Shown here one piece after another: positions 14,885-21,869 of a stretch of 25,786 nt of DNA. The notes below the pieces were generated by a model. It did no database searches. It had not been told where the DNA came from and saw nothing but the letters and a program-made list of their open reading frames with translations. Each line of letters opens with the position of its first letter. The first letter of the stretch is position 1. The DNA comes from Flavobacteriales bacterium (lineage in GTDB: Bacteria > Bacteroidota > Bacteroidia > Flavobacteriales > Flavobacteriaceae): positions 1-25,786 of the forward strand of contig JALSTJ010000002.1 in assembly GCA_026983815.1 (NCBI GenBank), given 5' to 3'. Position numbers and translations under genes: made by a program.

Positions 14885-15400
14885 TTATTTTTTGGTGTAA
14901 TCTTTATTTAATGCATCTAAAATTTTATCGGTCAAATCATTTTCGTTTTTTCCGTATAAAACACTTCCTGTGGTATTTTTGCCAAAGATATATTCATATT
15001 GATTTTTCTTCCCATAGTCATCCACAAATTTGTAAACCTTTTTTACAATAGAATCATTTTTTGCTTGTATATCGGCAGTTAGTTTAGAACTTTCCTGTTG
15101 TTGCATTTGTTGAAGAATTTGTTGTTTTTGATAAAGCTCCCGATCTTTTTGTTGCAATTGTTTGGGAGATAATTTTTTTGCTTTGGATTGAAAATTCATC
15201 ACTTCTTGACGCCATTGTTGAACTAATGAGTCATATTTTTTTGAAAATTTTTCTTGTTTTTCTTTTAATTCTTTTTCCAAGTCTTTACTTCCTTGGTATT
15301 CTTTAAAGATTTTTTCAGTATCTACAAAACCGGTTTTTGGTTTTTGTTGACAGGATGTAATTAATACTAAGATTGTTACTAATAATAAAGTTTTTTTCAT
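14885..15400 (-). CDS. OmpH/Skp-like periplasmic chaperone (lipoprotein)
   Basis: A 171-residue protein of the OmpH/Skp family, trimeric periplasmic chaperones that keep outer-membrane proteins unfolded during transit. A lipoprotein signal ends in lipobox ITSC, so unlike classical Skp it is probably lipid-anchored. The mature part starts TGFVDTEKIFKEYQGS, the family entry motif. A long charged coiled coil follows (about residues 40-115, rich in Lys, Glu, Gln), with a glutamine-rich stretch QQILQQMQQQES and a C-terminal beta region YEYIFGKNTTGSVLYGKNEND. I chose the ATG at 15400 because it begins MKKTLLLVTIL; an in-frame extension to 15433 adds only basic residues and overlaps the -7 element. 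A second member of the family ends at 25683. Confidence 0.85.
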   Translation of the reverse strand: MKKTLLLVTILVLITSCQQKPKTGFVDTEKIFKEYQGSKDLEKELKEKQEKFSKKYDSLVQQWRQEVMNFQSKAKKLSPKQLQQKDRELYQKQQILQQMQQQESSKLTADIQAKNDSIVKKVYKFVDDYGKKNQYEYIFGKNTTGSVLYGKNENDLTDKILDALNKDYTKK

Positions 15401-15430
15401 TTTTTTAATGATTTTTTTGATTTGATTATG

Positions 15431-15438
15431 CAAAGATA
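15431..15438 (-). promoter_or_regulatory. -7 promoter element TATCTTTG
   Basis: Exact TAnnTTTG match on the minus strand, 30 bases before the ompH-like ATG at 15400. It supports the shorter start. No TTG at the consensus -33 distance. Confidence 0.5.
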
Positions 15439-15529
15439 AAACTAAATTTCGGGTTTCGGTTTTTTATAGGTTTTTTTTAAAAAAATGGTATATTTATTGT
15501 AACTTAGCAAATGAAAAAATGCATATAAT

Positions 15530-16036
15530 ATGGACCTTTTACTCATCATCCTGGGGTTAATTCTTATTTTGGTAGGTATTGTTGGTTGTATAGTACCCGG
15601 TCTTCCCGGACCTTTTAGTGCTTGGTTGGGATTGTTGCTTACCATGTTGGCAAAACCTATTCCTGATGATTGGTCATTGTTGGCAATTACTTTTATTGCA
15701 ACTTTAATTGTTTCGGTTTTGGATTATTTTATTCCGGCAATTGGGACAAAAAAATTCGGAGGAAGCAAATACGGTATTTACGGCTCGATTATTGGGTTGG
15801 CGATAGGCTTTTTTTCGCCCGTTCCCGGAGGGATTTTAATAGGACCTTTTGTTGGAGCTTTTGTCGGAGAATACATCAAAAATAATGATACAGAAAAATC
15901 TTTGAAAGCTGCTTTCGGTGCCTTTGTAGGTTTTCTTACCTCTACCGGTATGCAGTTGATCTTAACCTTGATTTTTGCCAGTATTTATTTCTGGATGCTT
16001 TATAATAATTGGCAAGCTGTGCAAAGTATTTTTTAG
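15530..16036 (+). CDS. DUF456 family membrane protein
   Basis: A 168-residue inner-membrane protein with four or five hydrophobic helices and glycine/proline-rich turns. Diagnostic text is GLILILVGIVGCIVPGLPGPFSAWLGL near the N-terminus and KKFGGSKYGIYGSIIGLAIGFF plus GGILIGPFVGAFVGEYIKN in the middle, which match my memory of DUF456 proteins. The family has no established function. A glycine-zipper-like repeat GxxxG is visible in IGPFVGAFVGEY. The stop codon (16034-16036) overlaps the nadD stop on the other strand, so there is no room for a separate terminator between the two convergent genes. Confidence 0.85.
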   Translation: MDLLLIILGLILILVGIVGCIVPGLPGPFSAWLGLLLTMLAKPIPDDWSLLAITFIATLIVSVLDYFIPAIGTKKFGGSKYGIYGSIIGLAIGFFSPVPGGILIGPFVGAFVGEYIKNNDTEKSLKAAFGAFVGFLTSTGMQLILTLIFASIYFWMLYNNWQAVQSIF

Positions 16037-16617
16037 TTTTTATAAAAATTCATTTCATCAATATATTGATAAACTTCGGGGGGCAATAGTGGGCGGACAT
16101 TTTTGTTTTCTTGAATATTTTTTCTGATTTGTGTAGCCGAAATTTCGATAATGGGGGCTTTTATAAAACTTATTTTAGGGTGATGTGTCAAATCCTCCGG
16201 GATTATTTTTTTTGTAATTCTGGGATAAACCATAATGTGATAATATTCGAGAATGGCTTCATAATTTTTCCATTTGGGCAAGCTTGCCAAATTGTCTTGC
16301 CCCATGATTAAATAAAATTTTCTGTTGGGATATTTTTCTTGCAAAACCGTGAGCGTATGTATGGTATAATTGGGTTGAGGTAAGCCAAATTCTACATTAC
16401 ATGCCTTCATTTTCGGATAATTTTCCAATGCCAATCTTACCATGCTCAAACGTTGAAAATCATCTAATAAGCTTTCTTTTTTCTTATGTGGATTATGTGG
16501 CGTAATCACAAACCAGACTTCATCTAAATCTGTATGTTCTGCCAAATGATTGGCTATGATCAGATGTCCTATGTGAATTGGGTTGAAACTACCAAAAAAT
16601 AAGCCCGTTTTTTTCAT
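16033..16617 (-). CDS. nadD: nicotinate-nucleotide adenylyltransferase
   Basis: A 194-residue cytosolic enzyme joining ATP and nicotinate mononucleotide to deamido-NAD in NAD synthesis. The nucleotidyltransferase signature GSFNPIHIGH (residues 9-18) is intact. It is followed by the substrate-recognition segment VITPHNPHKKK, then YLIMGQDNLASLPKW, and the C-terminal ISATQIRKNI in place of the more usual ISSTxIR. Length is normal. Its start overlaps the gmk stop by four bases, indicating translational coupling in a gmk-nadD operon, an arrangement common in Bacteroidota. Confidence 0.94.
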   Translation of the reverse strand: MKKTGLFFGSFNPIHIGHLIIANHLAEHTDLDEVWFVITPHNPHKKKESLLDDFQRLSMVRLALENYPKMKACNVEFGLPQPNYTIHTLTVLQEKYPNRKFYLIMGQDNLASLPKWKNYEAILEYYHIMVYPRITKKIIPEDLTHHPKISFIKAPIIEISATQIRKNIQENKNVRPLLPPEVYQYIDEMNFYKN

Positions 16618-17207
16618 TTTTTATCTTGATTTATAAATTCAGAAACAATTTTATAAGCTTTTTTCTTAGCTTCATCAAGATTATTGTTGTGCAAAATAAC
16701 ATCAAATTGCGGCGCATAATATAGTTCTTCTTCAGCTTTATTAATTCGCATTTGAATTTTTTCCGATGATTCTGTTTTTCTCTTTTTTAATCTTTGGGCT
16801 AGTTCATCAATTGAAGGAGGCATTACAAAAATTGCCAAACTTTCATCGGGATATTGATTTTTTATGTTTAGTCCACCTTTGACATCAATATCAAAAATTA
16901 TATTTTTTCCTTGCTTTTGCAAGCGTTCGATTTCAGATTTTAGAGTTCCATAAAAACTGTTAGTATAAACTTCTTCCCACTCAACAAATTCATTATTTTT
17001 TATTTTTTGTTTAAAATCTTCCGGCGATATAAAATAATAGTCTTTTCCATGTTCTTCTCCTTGACGTTTTTCACGAGATGCCACCGAAACGGAAAAAGCC
17101 AAATTCAGTTCAGGTTTTTCAAGTAGATACCGAACCAAAGTAGTTTTTCCGCTTCCGGATGGTGCCGAAAAAATTATAAGTTTTCCTTTTTTGGGTTGTT
17201 TTTTCAT
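16614..17207 (-). CDS. gmk: guanylate kinase
   Basis: A 197-residue cytosolic kinase that phosphorylates GMP to GDP with ATP. The P-loop SAPSGSGKTTLV (residues 14-25) is followed by the GMP-binding segment FSVSVASREKRQGEEHGKDYYFI, the EWEEVYTNSFYGT motif and FDIDVKGGLNIK. Length is standard. It is first of two coupled genes with nadD; a -7 promoter element lies 21 bases upstream. The start at 17207 is near the divergent dual-CDGSH gene, so both are read from a shared 67-bp intergenic region. Confidence 0.95.
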   Translation of the reverse strand: MKKQPKKGKLIIFSAPSGSGKTTLVRYLLEKPELNLAFSVSVASREKRQGEEHGKDYYFISPEDFKQKIKNNEFVEWEEVYTNSFYGTLKSEIERLQKQGKNIIFDIDVKGGLNIKNQYPDESLAIFVMPPSIDELAQRLKKRKTESSEKIQMRINKAEEELYYAPQFDVILHNNNLDEAKKKAYKIVSEFINQDKK

Positions 17208-17227
17208 ATTTTTATTTATGCAATGGA

Positions 17228-17235
17228 CAAATTTA
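17228..17235 (-). promoter_or_regulatory. -7 promoter element TAAATTTG
   Basis: TAnnTTTG match on the minus strand, 20 bases before the gmk ATG at 17207. No clear -33 TTG within the consensus window. Confidence 0.45.
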
Positions 17236-17274
17236 ATAAGAATTTGTATTATTTTAGTTGATAAAAAAAAGTTT

Positions 17275-17502
17275 ATGGCAAATCGACCTTATAAAGTAAA
17301 ATTGGAAGCGGGCAAAAACTATGCTTGGTGCACTTGCGGGCTTTCTTCACGTGAACCTTTTTGTGATGGGGCTCATTCGGATTCGGGTATGCGTCCTTTC
17401 ATATTTACAGTAGAAGAAACCAAAGAATATTTTTTGTGTGGATGTAAATTGACGGACAATCCTTCATTTTGCGATGGCACGCATAAGACCTTGAAGAAAT
17501 AG
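17275..17502 (+). CDS. dual CDGSH iron-sulfur protein
   Basis: A 75-residue protein with two CDGSH-type [2Fe-2S] sites: CTCGLSSREPFCDGAH (residues 19-34) and CGCKLTDNPSFCDGTH (55-70). Each supplies the 3-Cys/1-His ligand set of the mitoNEET family. The tandem arrangement resembles CISD3-like and bacterial two-site proteins, thought to act in redox or cluster transfer. I chose the ATG at 17275, which starts MANRPYKVKLEAG; an extended frame to 17191 overlaps the opposite gmk start and adds a non-conserved hydrophobic tail. No membrane segment remains with this start. The gene ends 7 bases before the EEP gene, so co-transcription is likely. Confidence 0.92.
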   Translation: MANRPYKVKLEAGKNYAWCTCGLSSREPFCDGAHSDSGMRPFIFTVEETKEYFLCGCKLTDNPSFCDGTHKTLKK

Positions 17503-17509
17503 TTTTATT

Positions 17510-18448
17510 ATGATTATTAATATTGCTTTTTATAATCTTGAAAATTTTTTTGATACCTATAATGATCCCGATACTTTGGATGATGATTTTACCCCTAAAG
17601 GGATTATGCATTGGATAAAAAAGCGGTATTTTAATAAAACTTATAAAATTGCTAAGACCATTGGCAAGATTGGTTACCATGAAACCGGAGAACCTCCGGC
17701 TCTTATTGGTCTTGCAGAGGTTGAAAACAATAAGGTTTTGAAAGATTTGATTCATAACAAACATTTGAAAAAATATCATTATCATTTTATTCATTTTGAA
17801 TCAAATGATATCCGAGGAATGGATGTTGCTCTTTTATACCGCCCCGAAAAATTTCAAATATTGGAAGCGATTCCATATCCGGTAAATTTATATAATGATG
17901 AAGGTAAGGTCTATCAAACCCGTGATATTTTGTATTGTAAAGGCAGGTTTTGTAGTCAAAATTTTCATTTTTTTATCAATCATTGGCCCTCCAGACGAGA
18001 AGGGGATATGGAATCTGACCAAAAAAGAAAATTAGCGGCTATGCGATTGAGCGAACAAATAAATTATATCCAATATGAAGAAGATAATCCCCACATAATT
18101 TTAATGGGTGATTTCAATACCAATCCCAATGACCCCTATATCCAATCGGAAATACTTTCTTTAGGTTTTTTTAATCCCGCACTTGATTTTATGCATAAAA
18201 AAATAGGAAGTACTTATCATCATCATCGATGGTTGATGTTTGATCAAATTTTGTTTTCCCGTAATATGACCGGTAAAGATAAAGATTGTAAATTCCTGGA
18301 TTTTAAAATTTATGAACCACGTTATTTAAGCATTTGGAAGGGCAAGTTCAAAGGCTTTCCCTTTAGAACCTATCAAGGCAAAAAGTATCAGAATGGATTT
18401 AGTGATCATTTTCCCGTGTATGCTTTATTGAAAAACAATCAAAATTAA
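17510..18448 (+). CDS. endonuclease/exonuclease/phosphatase (EEP) family protein
   Basis: A 312-residue protein of the EEP superfamily (DNase I, AP endonuclease and lipid phosphatase relatives), which cleave phosphodiester or phosphate bonds with Mg2+. The active-site pieces are in order: FYNLENFFD (Asn9, Glu11), IGLAEVENN (Glu70), NHWPSR (His158), LMGDFNTNP (Asp201, Asn203) and GFSDHFPV (Asp299, His300). No signal peptide is seen. The substrate could be nucleic acid or a phosphorylated small molecule; the sequence alone does not decide. It follows the CDGSH gene by 7 bases, and its stop overlaps that of the opposite-strand thioredoxin gene. Confidence 0.88.
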   Translation: MIINIAFYNLENFFDTYNDPDTLDDDFTPKGIMHWIKKRYFNKTYKIAKTIGKIGYHETGEPPALIGLAEVENNKVLKDLIHNKHLKKYHYHFIHFESNDIRGMDVALLYRPEKFQILEAIPYPVNLYNDEGKVYQTRDILYCKGRFCSQNFHFFINHWPSRREGDMESDQKRKLAAMRLSEQINYIQYEEDNPHIILMGDFNTNPNDPYIQSEILSLGFFNPALDFMHKKIGSTYHHHRWLMFDQILFSRNMTGKDKDCKFLDFKIYEPRYLSIWKGKFKGFPFRTYQGKKYQNGFSDHFPVYALLKNNQN

Positions 18449-18960
18449 TTTGTCTCTGCCAACATGCTATCAATTTTCTTTTCCAGATTTTCTCCCCATA
18501 AATTGATTCCAATAATTTTTCCTTTACTATCAATCAGAAACATTTTGGGGATACTTTTTATTTCAAATCTTTTATAAATTAAATGTGTGGAATCAATTGT
18601 GTTTATCCAAGGAATACGGTCTTGTTCTAATGCTTGTTTCCAAAAATACTGATGACGATCACCGGATACGCCAAAAATATTCAAACCTCTTTTATGATAT
18701 TTTATATAGAGTTTTTGATAATAAGGATTGGCGGATTCTCTACAAGGGCGACACCATGAAGCCCAAAAATCCAAAATATTGGCTTGAGATAAGTGCCTGT
18801 AAAAATCTCTGTAAGTTCCCGTAGAATCCGGAAGTTGAAAATTGGCTGCATAAAAATTTACTTTAGGTTTTTCTATACCTTTGGAATGCTTCCATTCACC
18901 GATTTGATTGCATCGTGCAAGCAAAATAGCTAAGCTGATAATTATAAATAATCTAGACAT
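18445..18960 (-). CDS. TlpA-like thioredoxin-fold protein, envelope-directed
   Basis: A 171-residue protein with an N-terminal hydrophobic export signal (MSRLFIIISLAILLA) and a thioredoxin/AhpC-TSA fold. The redox motif is WASWCRPC (Cys70 and Cys73), the cis-proline motif is KSIPKMFLIDSKGKIIG. Such TlpA/ResA-like proteins reduce periplasmic disulfides, often for cytochrome maturation. The segment LLARC could act as a lipobox (Cys17), but Arg at -1 is atypical, so lipidation is uncertain. The start codon overlaps the stop of the PfkB kinase gene by one base (TAATG), so translation is probably coupled, although no functional link between the two is known. Confidence 0.88.
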   Translation of the reverse strand: MSRLFIIISLAILLARCNQIGEWKHSKGIEKPKVNFYAANFQLPDSTGTYRDFYRHLSQANILDFWASWCRPCRESANPYYQKLYIKYHKRGLNIFGVSGDRHQYFWKQALEQDRIPWINTIDSTHLIYKRFEIKSIPKMFLIDSKGKIIGINLWGENLEKKIDSMLAETN

Positions 18961-19889
18961 TATATCAATTCGATATCAAATTGAGTTAAGCTGATAAAAT
19001 CCAGCAAGCGATTTTTTATCTCATTTTCTTGAATTTCTTCCAAACGTTTGGTTCCAAATTTTTCAACGGTAAATGATGCCAAATTTGATCCTGAAATTAC
19101 AGCAGTTTTCATTCCTTCAAAATTGATAATTCCATTTTTGGCAATTTGTCCCATAAATCCGCCGGCAAAAGTATCACCTGCTCCGGTTGGGTCAAAAACT
19201 TCTTCTAAGGGAAGGGCAGGAGCAAAAAAAATATTTTTGTTGTGAAACAATAATGCTCCATGTTCTCCTTTTTTGATAATAACGAATTCAGGTCCCATCT
19301 CAAAAATTTTCTTGGCTGCTGTAACTAATGAATATTCATGTGTTAATTGACGCGCTTCTTCTTCATTTACAATCAAAATATCAATCAATTTCAATAACTC
19401 TATGAGTTCGTTCCAAGCGGTATCCATCCAAAAATTCATGGTATCCAAGGCAATTAATTTGGGTCGTTGTGACATTTGTAAAATTACATCTTTTTGAAGG
19501 GAAGGGTGCAAATTTCCTAACATCAGAAATTCTGCATTTTTAAACTTTTGAGGAACTTCAGGTTTGAAATGTTCCAAAGCATTTACTTCGGTGATCAAAG
19601 TATCGCGTTTATTTAGGTCATTGTGATACTTACCTTTCCAATAAAAAGATTTTTCATTAGATAATCGTTGAACTCCGGATAGATCTATATGATTATCCTT
19701 GAATTTTTGGATATATTTTTCGGGAAAATCTTGTCCGATAACGGAAATAACTCCAATTTCATCATTAGATATTTTTCGTGAAGCCAATGAAATATAAGAA
19801 GCTGATCCTCCTAAAATTTTACCGGATTCTCCGAAAGGAGTAATGATTTCATCAAAAGCTAAAGTGCCGACAATAAGAATTTTAGACAT
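18960..19889 (-). CDS. PfkB family carbohydrate kinase
   Basis: A 309-residue ribokinase-fold sugar/nucleoside kinase. The N-terminal signature is ILGGSASYISLASRKI (substrate-binding side), and the C-terminal signature DPTGAGDTFAGGFMG holds the catalytic Asp and the anion-hole glycines. The substrate is not predictable; ribokinase, adenosine kinase-like and fructokinase enzymes share these motifs, and short Bacteroidota members of this type are usually annotated only as sugar kinases. It overlaps the thioredoxin-like gene by one base. No promoter element could be placed with confidence in the 57 bases upstream. Confidence 0.87.
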   Translation of the reverse strand: MSKILIVGTLAFDEIITPFGESGKILGGSASYISLASRKISNDEIGVISVIGQDFPEKYIQKFKDNHIDLSGVQRLSNEKSFYWKGKYHNDLNKRDTLITEVNALEHFKPEVPQKFKNAEFLMLGNLHPSLQKDVILQMSQRPKLIALDTMNFWMDTAWNELIELLKLIDILIVNEEEARQLTHEYSLVTAAKKIFEMGPEFVIIKKGEHGALLFHNKNIFFAPALPLEEVFDPTGAGDTFAGGFMGQIAKNGIINFEGMKTAVISGSNLASFTVEKFGTKRLEEIQENEIKNRLLDFISLTQFDIELI

Positions 19890-19946
19890 ATCAAAAATTT
19901 ATGTAGCGAAAATAAGCTATTTGATTGAAGTTATTAAATTTTTTTA

Positions 19947-20828
19947 TCAAAGATTTATTAACATTAGACTAAAAACTCCCAAAACTAATAAAAATTTAAT
20001 CAGGAGATAGAAATGGTAAGTTGTCCTGATTTTTAGTTTTTTAATGGTAATAAATAGCATGGAATAATAAGAAAATACAAAAATATAGAAATAATATCGC
20101 ATGGCTCCTAATTGATGATGATTTAATAATACAAGTATAGGTAAAATTAAAATCAAAGAAAAAATAAAAATAATCTGAAAAGTCCTGCGTTCTCCATATT
20201 TAACAGGCAAGGTCATATTTTGTTCCAATAACTCGCCCTTTATATTAACAAGTGATTTTGTTAAATCTTTAATTATCAATAAAATAAAAAGAAAGAAAGC
20301 ATGCCATAGAATGAATCCATTAATTTTCTTAAAGAATAGAAATATTCCAAAAAATGGAAAAATATACAATATAGCTGCAATAATATTTCCTATCAAAGCC
20401 CAAGATTTTATTTTATGGGAATAGAACCAAATCAAAAAAATATAAAAAGCAATAAAAACACCAGCGCGCCATGATATAAAAACTGCTAAACCGGTCGCTA
20501 TAAAATTAAAAATAAAATATAAATAAATTCTTTTCTTTTGTTCAATCCGTTCTTCAAGAAGAGTTTTTTGGGGACGGTTGATAAGGTCTTTTTTATAATC
20601 ATAAAAACTATTGATGAGATATCCTGAGGCAACAGCTAAATCTGTGGATATTACCAATAAAAAGAAATACTTATTAAAAAGGATTTCATGCCAAGAAAAT
20701 TGCGGAAGAAAAACATATTTGGCAGTTAGGTAGAAAGCAAGTGTCAGAAGGATAATATTTTGAACCCTTACCAGTAAAAAGAAACCGGAAAGTATAGACA
20801 AAAAATCATTTTGTTGATTGTTTTTCAC
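19947..20828 (-). CDS. UbiA family prenyltransferase (GGGP geranylgeranyltransferase-like)
   Basis: A 293-residue inner-membrane protein with about eight or nine helices. The first Asp-rich motif NSFYDYKKD (Asn73, Asp77, Asp81), followed by LINRP, is intact and places it in the UbiA superfamily. Sequence around it (VASGYLINSFYDYKKDLINRP) resembles the flavobacterial group annotated as geranylgeranylglycerol-phosphate geranylgeranyltransferase, an archaeal-type ether-lipid enzyme. The second motif, normally REhVKDhENIKGD (h, hydrophobic), reads KDLTKSLVNIKGE (187-199), losing an Asp (Ser192), so activity or substrate may differ. It starts 2 bases after the GHMP kinase stop, so both are in one operon. 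Other prenyl acceptors such as quinones are possible. Confidence 0.85.
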   Translation of the reverse strand: MKNNQQNDFLSILSGFFLLVRVQNIILLTLAFYLTAKYVFLPQFSWHEILFNKYFFLLVISTDLAVASGYLINSFYDYKKDLINRPQKTLLEERIEQKKRIYLYFIFNFIATGLAVFISWRAGVFIAFYIFLIWFYSHKIKSWALIGNIIAAILYIFPFFGIFLFFKKINGFILWHAFFLFILLIIKDLTKSLVNIKGELLEQNMTLPVKYGERRTFQIIFIFSLILILPILVLLNHHQLGAMRYYFYIFVFSYYSMLFITIKKLKIRTTYHFYLLIKFLLVLGVFSLMLINL

Positions 20829-20830
20829 TT

Positions 20831-21769
20831 TTAAAATCTATAGACCACTTGTAGTTTATAATCTTTTAATTCTTCTTTGGTTTTTTCAAAATCTTCGGTA
20901 AATCCTAGGATATATCCGCCACCACCCGAGCCGCAAAGTTTAAGAAAGTAATCTTCCGTTTCCAATCCTTTTTTCCAAACATCTAGCATGTGTGTAGGAA
21001 TCATGGGTTTAAAATTTTGATAAACGGTTGATGATAAATGACGCAAGTTTCCAAAAAGCGATTGCATATCTCCGCTAAGAAAATCATGAACGCAAGCATC
21101 GGTATATTTTATAAATTCAGTTTTCAGGGTTTTTCTAAAACCTTCATTTTTCAATTTTTCCATAAAAATACTCACCATGGAACCCGTTTCTCCGATTTGT
21201 TGTGAATCAATAAGAAAGACTGCTCCTTTTCCTTCTTTTTGAGAAGGAATTCCGGTGGGTTCAATATTTTCTTTGGATTGTATTAGAATAGGGATACTCA
21301 AATAACTGTTTAAAGGATCCAATCCTGAGCTTTTTCCATGGAAGTAGCTTTCCATGATGCCAAAAATTTCTTTGAGTTTGAGTAATTTTTCACGAGTAAG
21401 ATTTTCCAAAACGGTTATTTTGTTTGTTGCATATCGTTCGTAAATGGCTGCGACCAATGCTCCCGAACTTCCAATACCGTAACCTTCGGGAATATTGGAT
21501 TCAAAATATAATCCGTTTTGCAGATCTTTCTTGAAAGTTTCAAAATCCAAATTTATCAGTTGGGGATGTTCCAGATGTTTATCTTTGAGATATTGATAAA
21601 ATTCACGAATAACCTTATTTGAAGATTGATCTTTTTTATTATTTAAATCACCTAATTTCAATCCTCCTTTAAAATGATTAAAAGGAATGGCCAAAGCTTT
21701 GGAATCTTTAATAATTCCATATTCACCGAATAATAGAATTTTGGCATAAAACAATGGACCTTTTTTCAT
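20831..21769 (-). CDS. GHMP kinase, mevalonate kinase-like
   Basis: A 312-residue cytosolic kinase of the GHMP superfamily. The N-terminus FYAKILLFGEYGII is typical of mevalonate kinases; PEGYGIGSSGALVAAIYERY (about residues 95-114) is the ATP-binding GLGSS-type loop, and LCGSGGGGYILGF near the C-terminus is motif 3. Bacteroidota use the mevalonate pathway for isoprenoids only in part of the phylum, notably Flavobacteriia. I chose the ATG at 21769 because it begins MKKGPLFYAKILLFGE; the frame extends to 21838 across the terminator of the next gene. The 2-base gap to the UbiA gene links isoprenoid precursor supply with a prenyltransferase. Confidence 0.83.
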   Translation of the reverse strand: MKKGPLFYAKILLFGEYGIIKDSKALAIPFNHFKGGLKLGDLNNKKDQSSNKVIREFYQYLKDKHLEHPQLINLDFETFKKDLQNGLYFESNIPEGYGIGSSGALVAAIYERYATNKITVLENLTREKLLKLKEIFGIMESYFHGKSSGLDPLNSYLSIPILIQSKENIEPTGIPSQKEGKGAVFLIDSQQIGETGSMVSIFMEKLKNEGFRKTLKTEFIKYTDACVHDFLSGDMQSLFGNLRHLSSTVYQNFKPMIPTHMLDVWKKGLETEDYFLKLCGSGGGGYILGFTEDFEKTKEELKDYKLQVVYRF

Positions 21770-21786
21770 TAGAGTATATTTTTGTT

Positions 21787-21794
21787 CAAAATTA
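21787..21794 (-). promoter_or_regulatory. -7 promoter element TAATTTTG
   Basis: TAnnTTTG match on the minus strand, 17 bases upstream of the GHMP kinase ATG at 21769 and downstream of the previous gene's terminator. It supports the shorter start and an independent promoter for the kinase-UbiA pair. Confidence 0.45.
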
Positions 21795-21818
21795 ATACAA
21801 AAAATGATATAAAAATAA

Positions 21819-21845
21819 AAGAGGAATGAAAAACTCATTCCTCTT
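21819..21845 (-). terminator. terminator of the T9SS cargo gene
   Basis: An 11-bp perfect stem AAGAGGAATGA / TCATTCCTCTT with a 5-base loop, followed on the minus strand by a T-rich run. It lies 24 bases after the cargo gene stop. Confidence 0.8.
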
Positions 21846-21869
21846 GGTTAATTTTTTACAAAAATGGGT

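Noticed and set aside
21770..21838. Extended start of the GHMP kinase at 21838
   Set aside because: The extension crosses the terminator of the previous gene and the -7 element; its residues are hydrophobic and unlike a kinase N-terminus.
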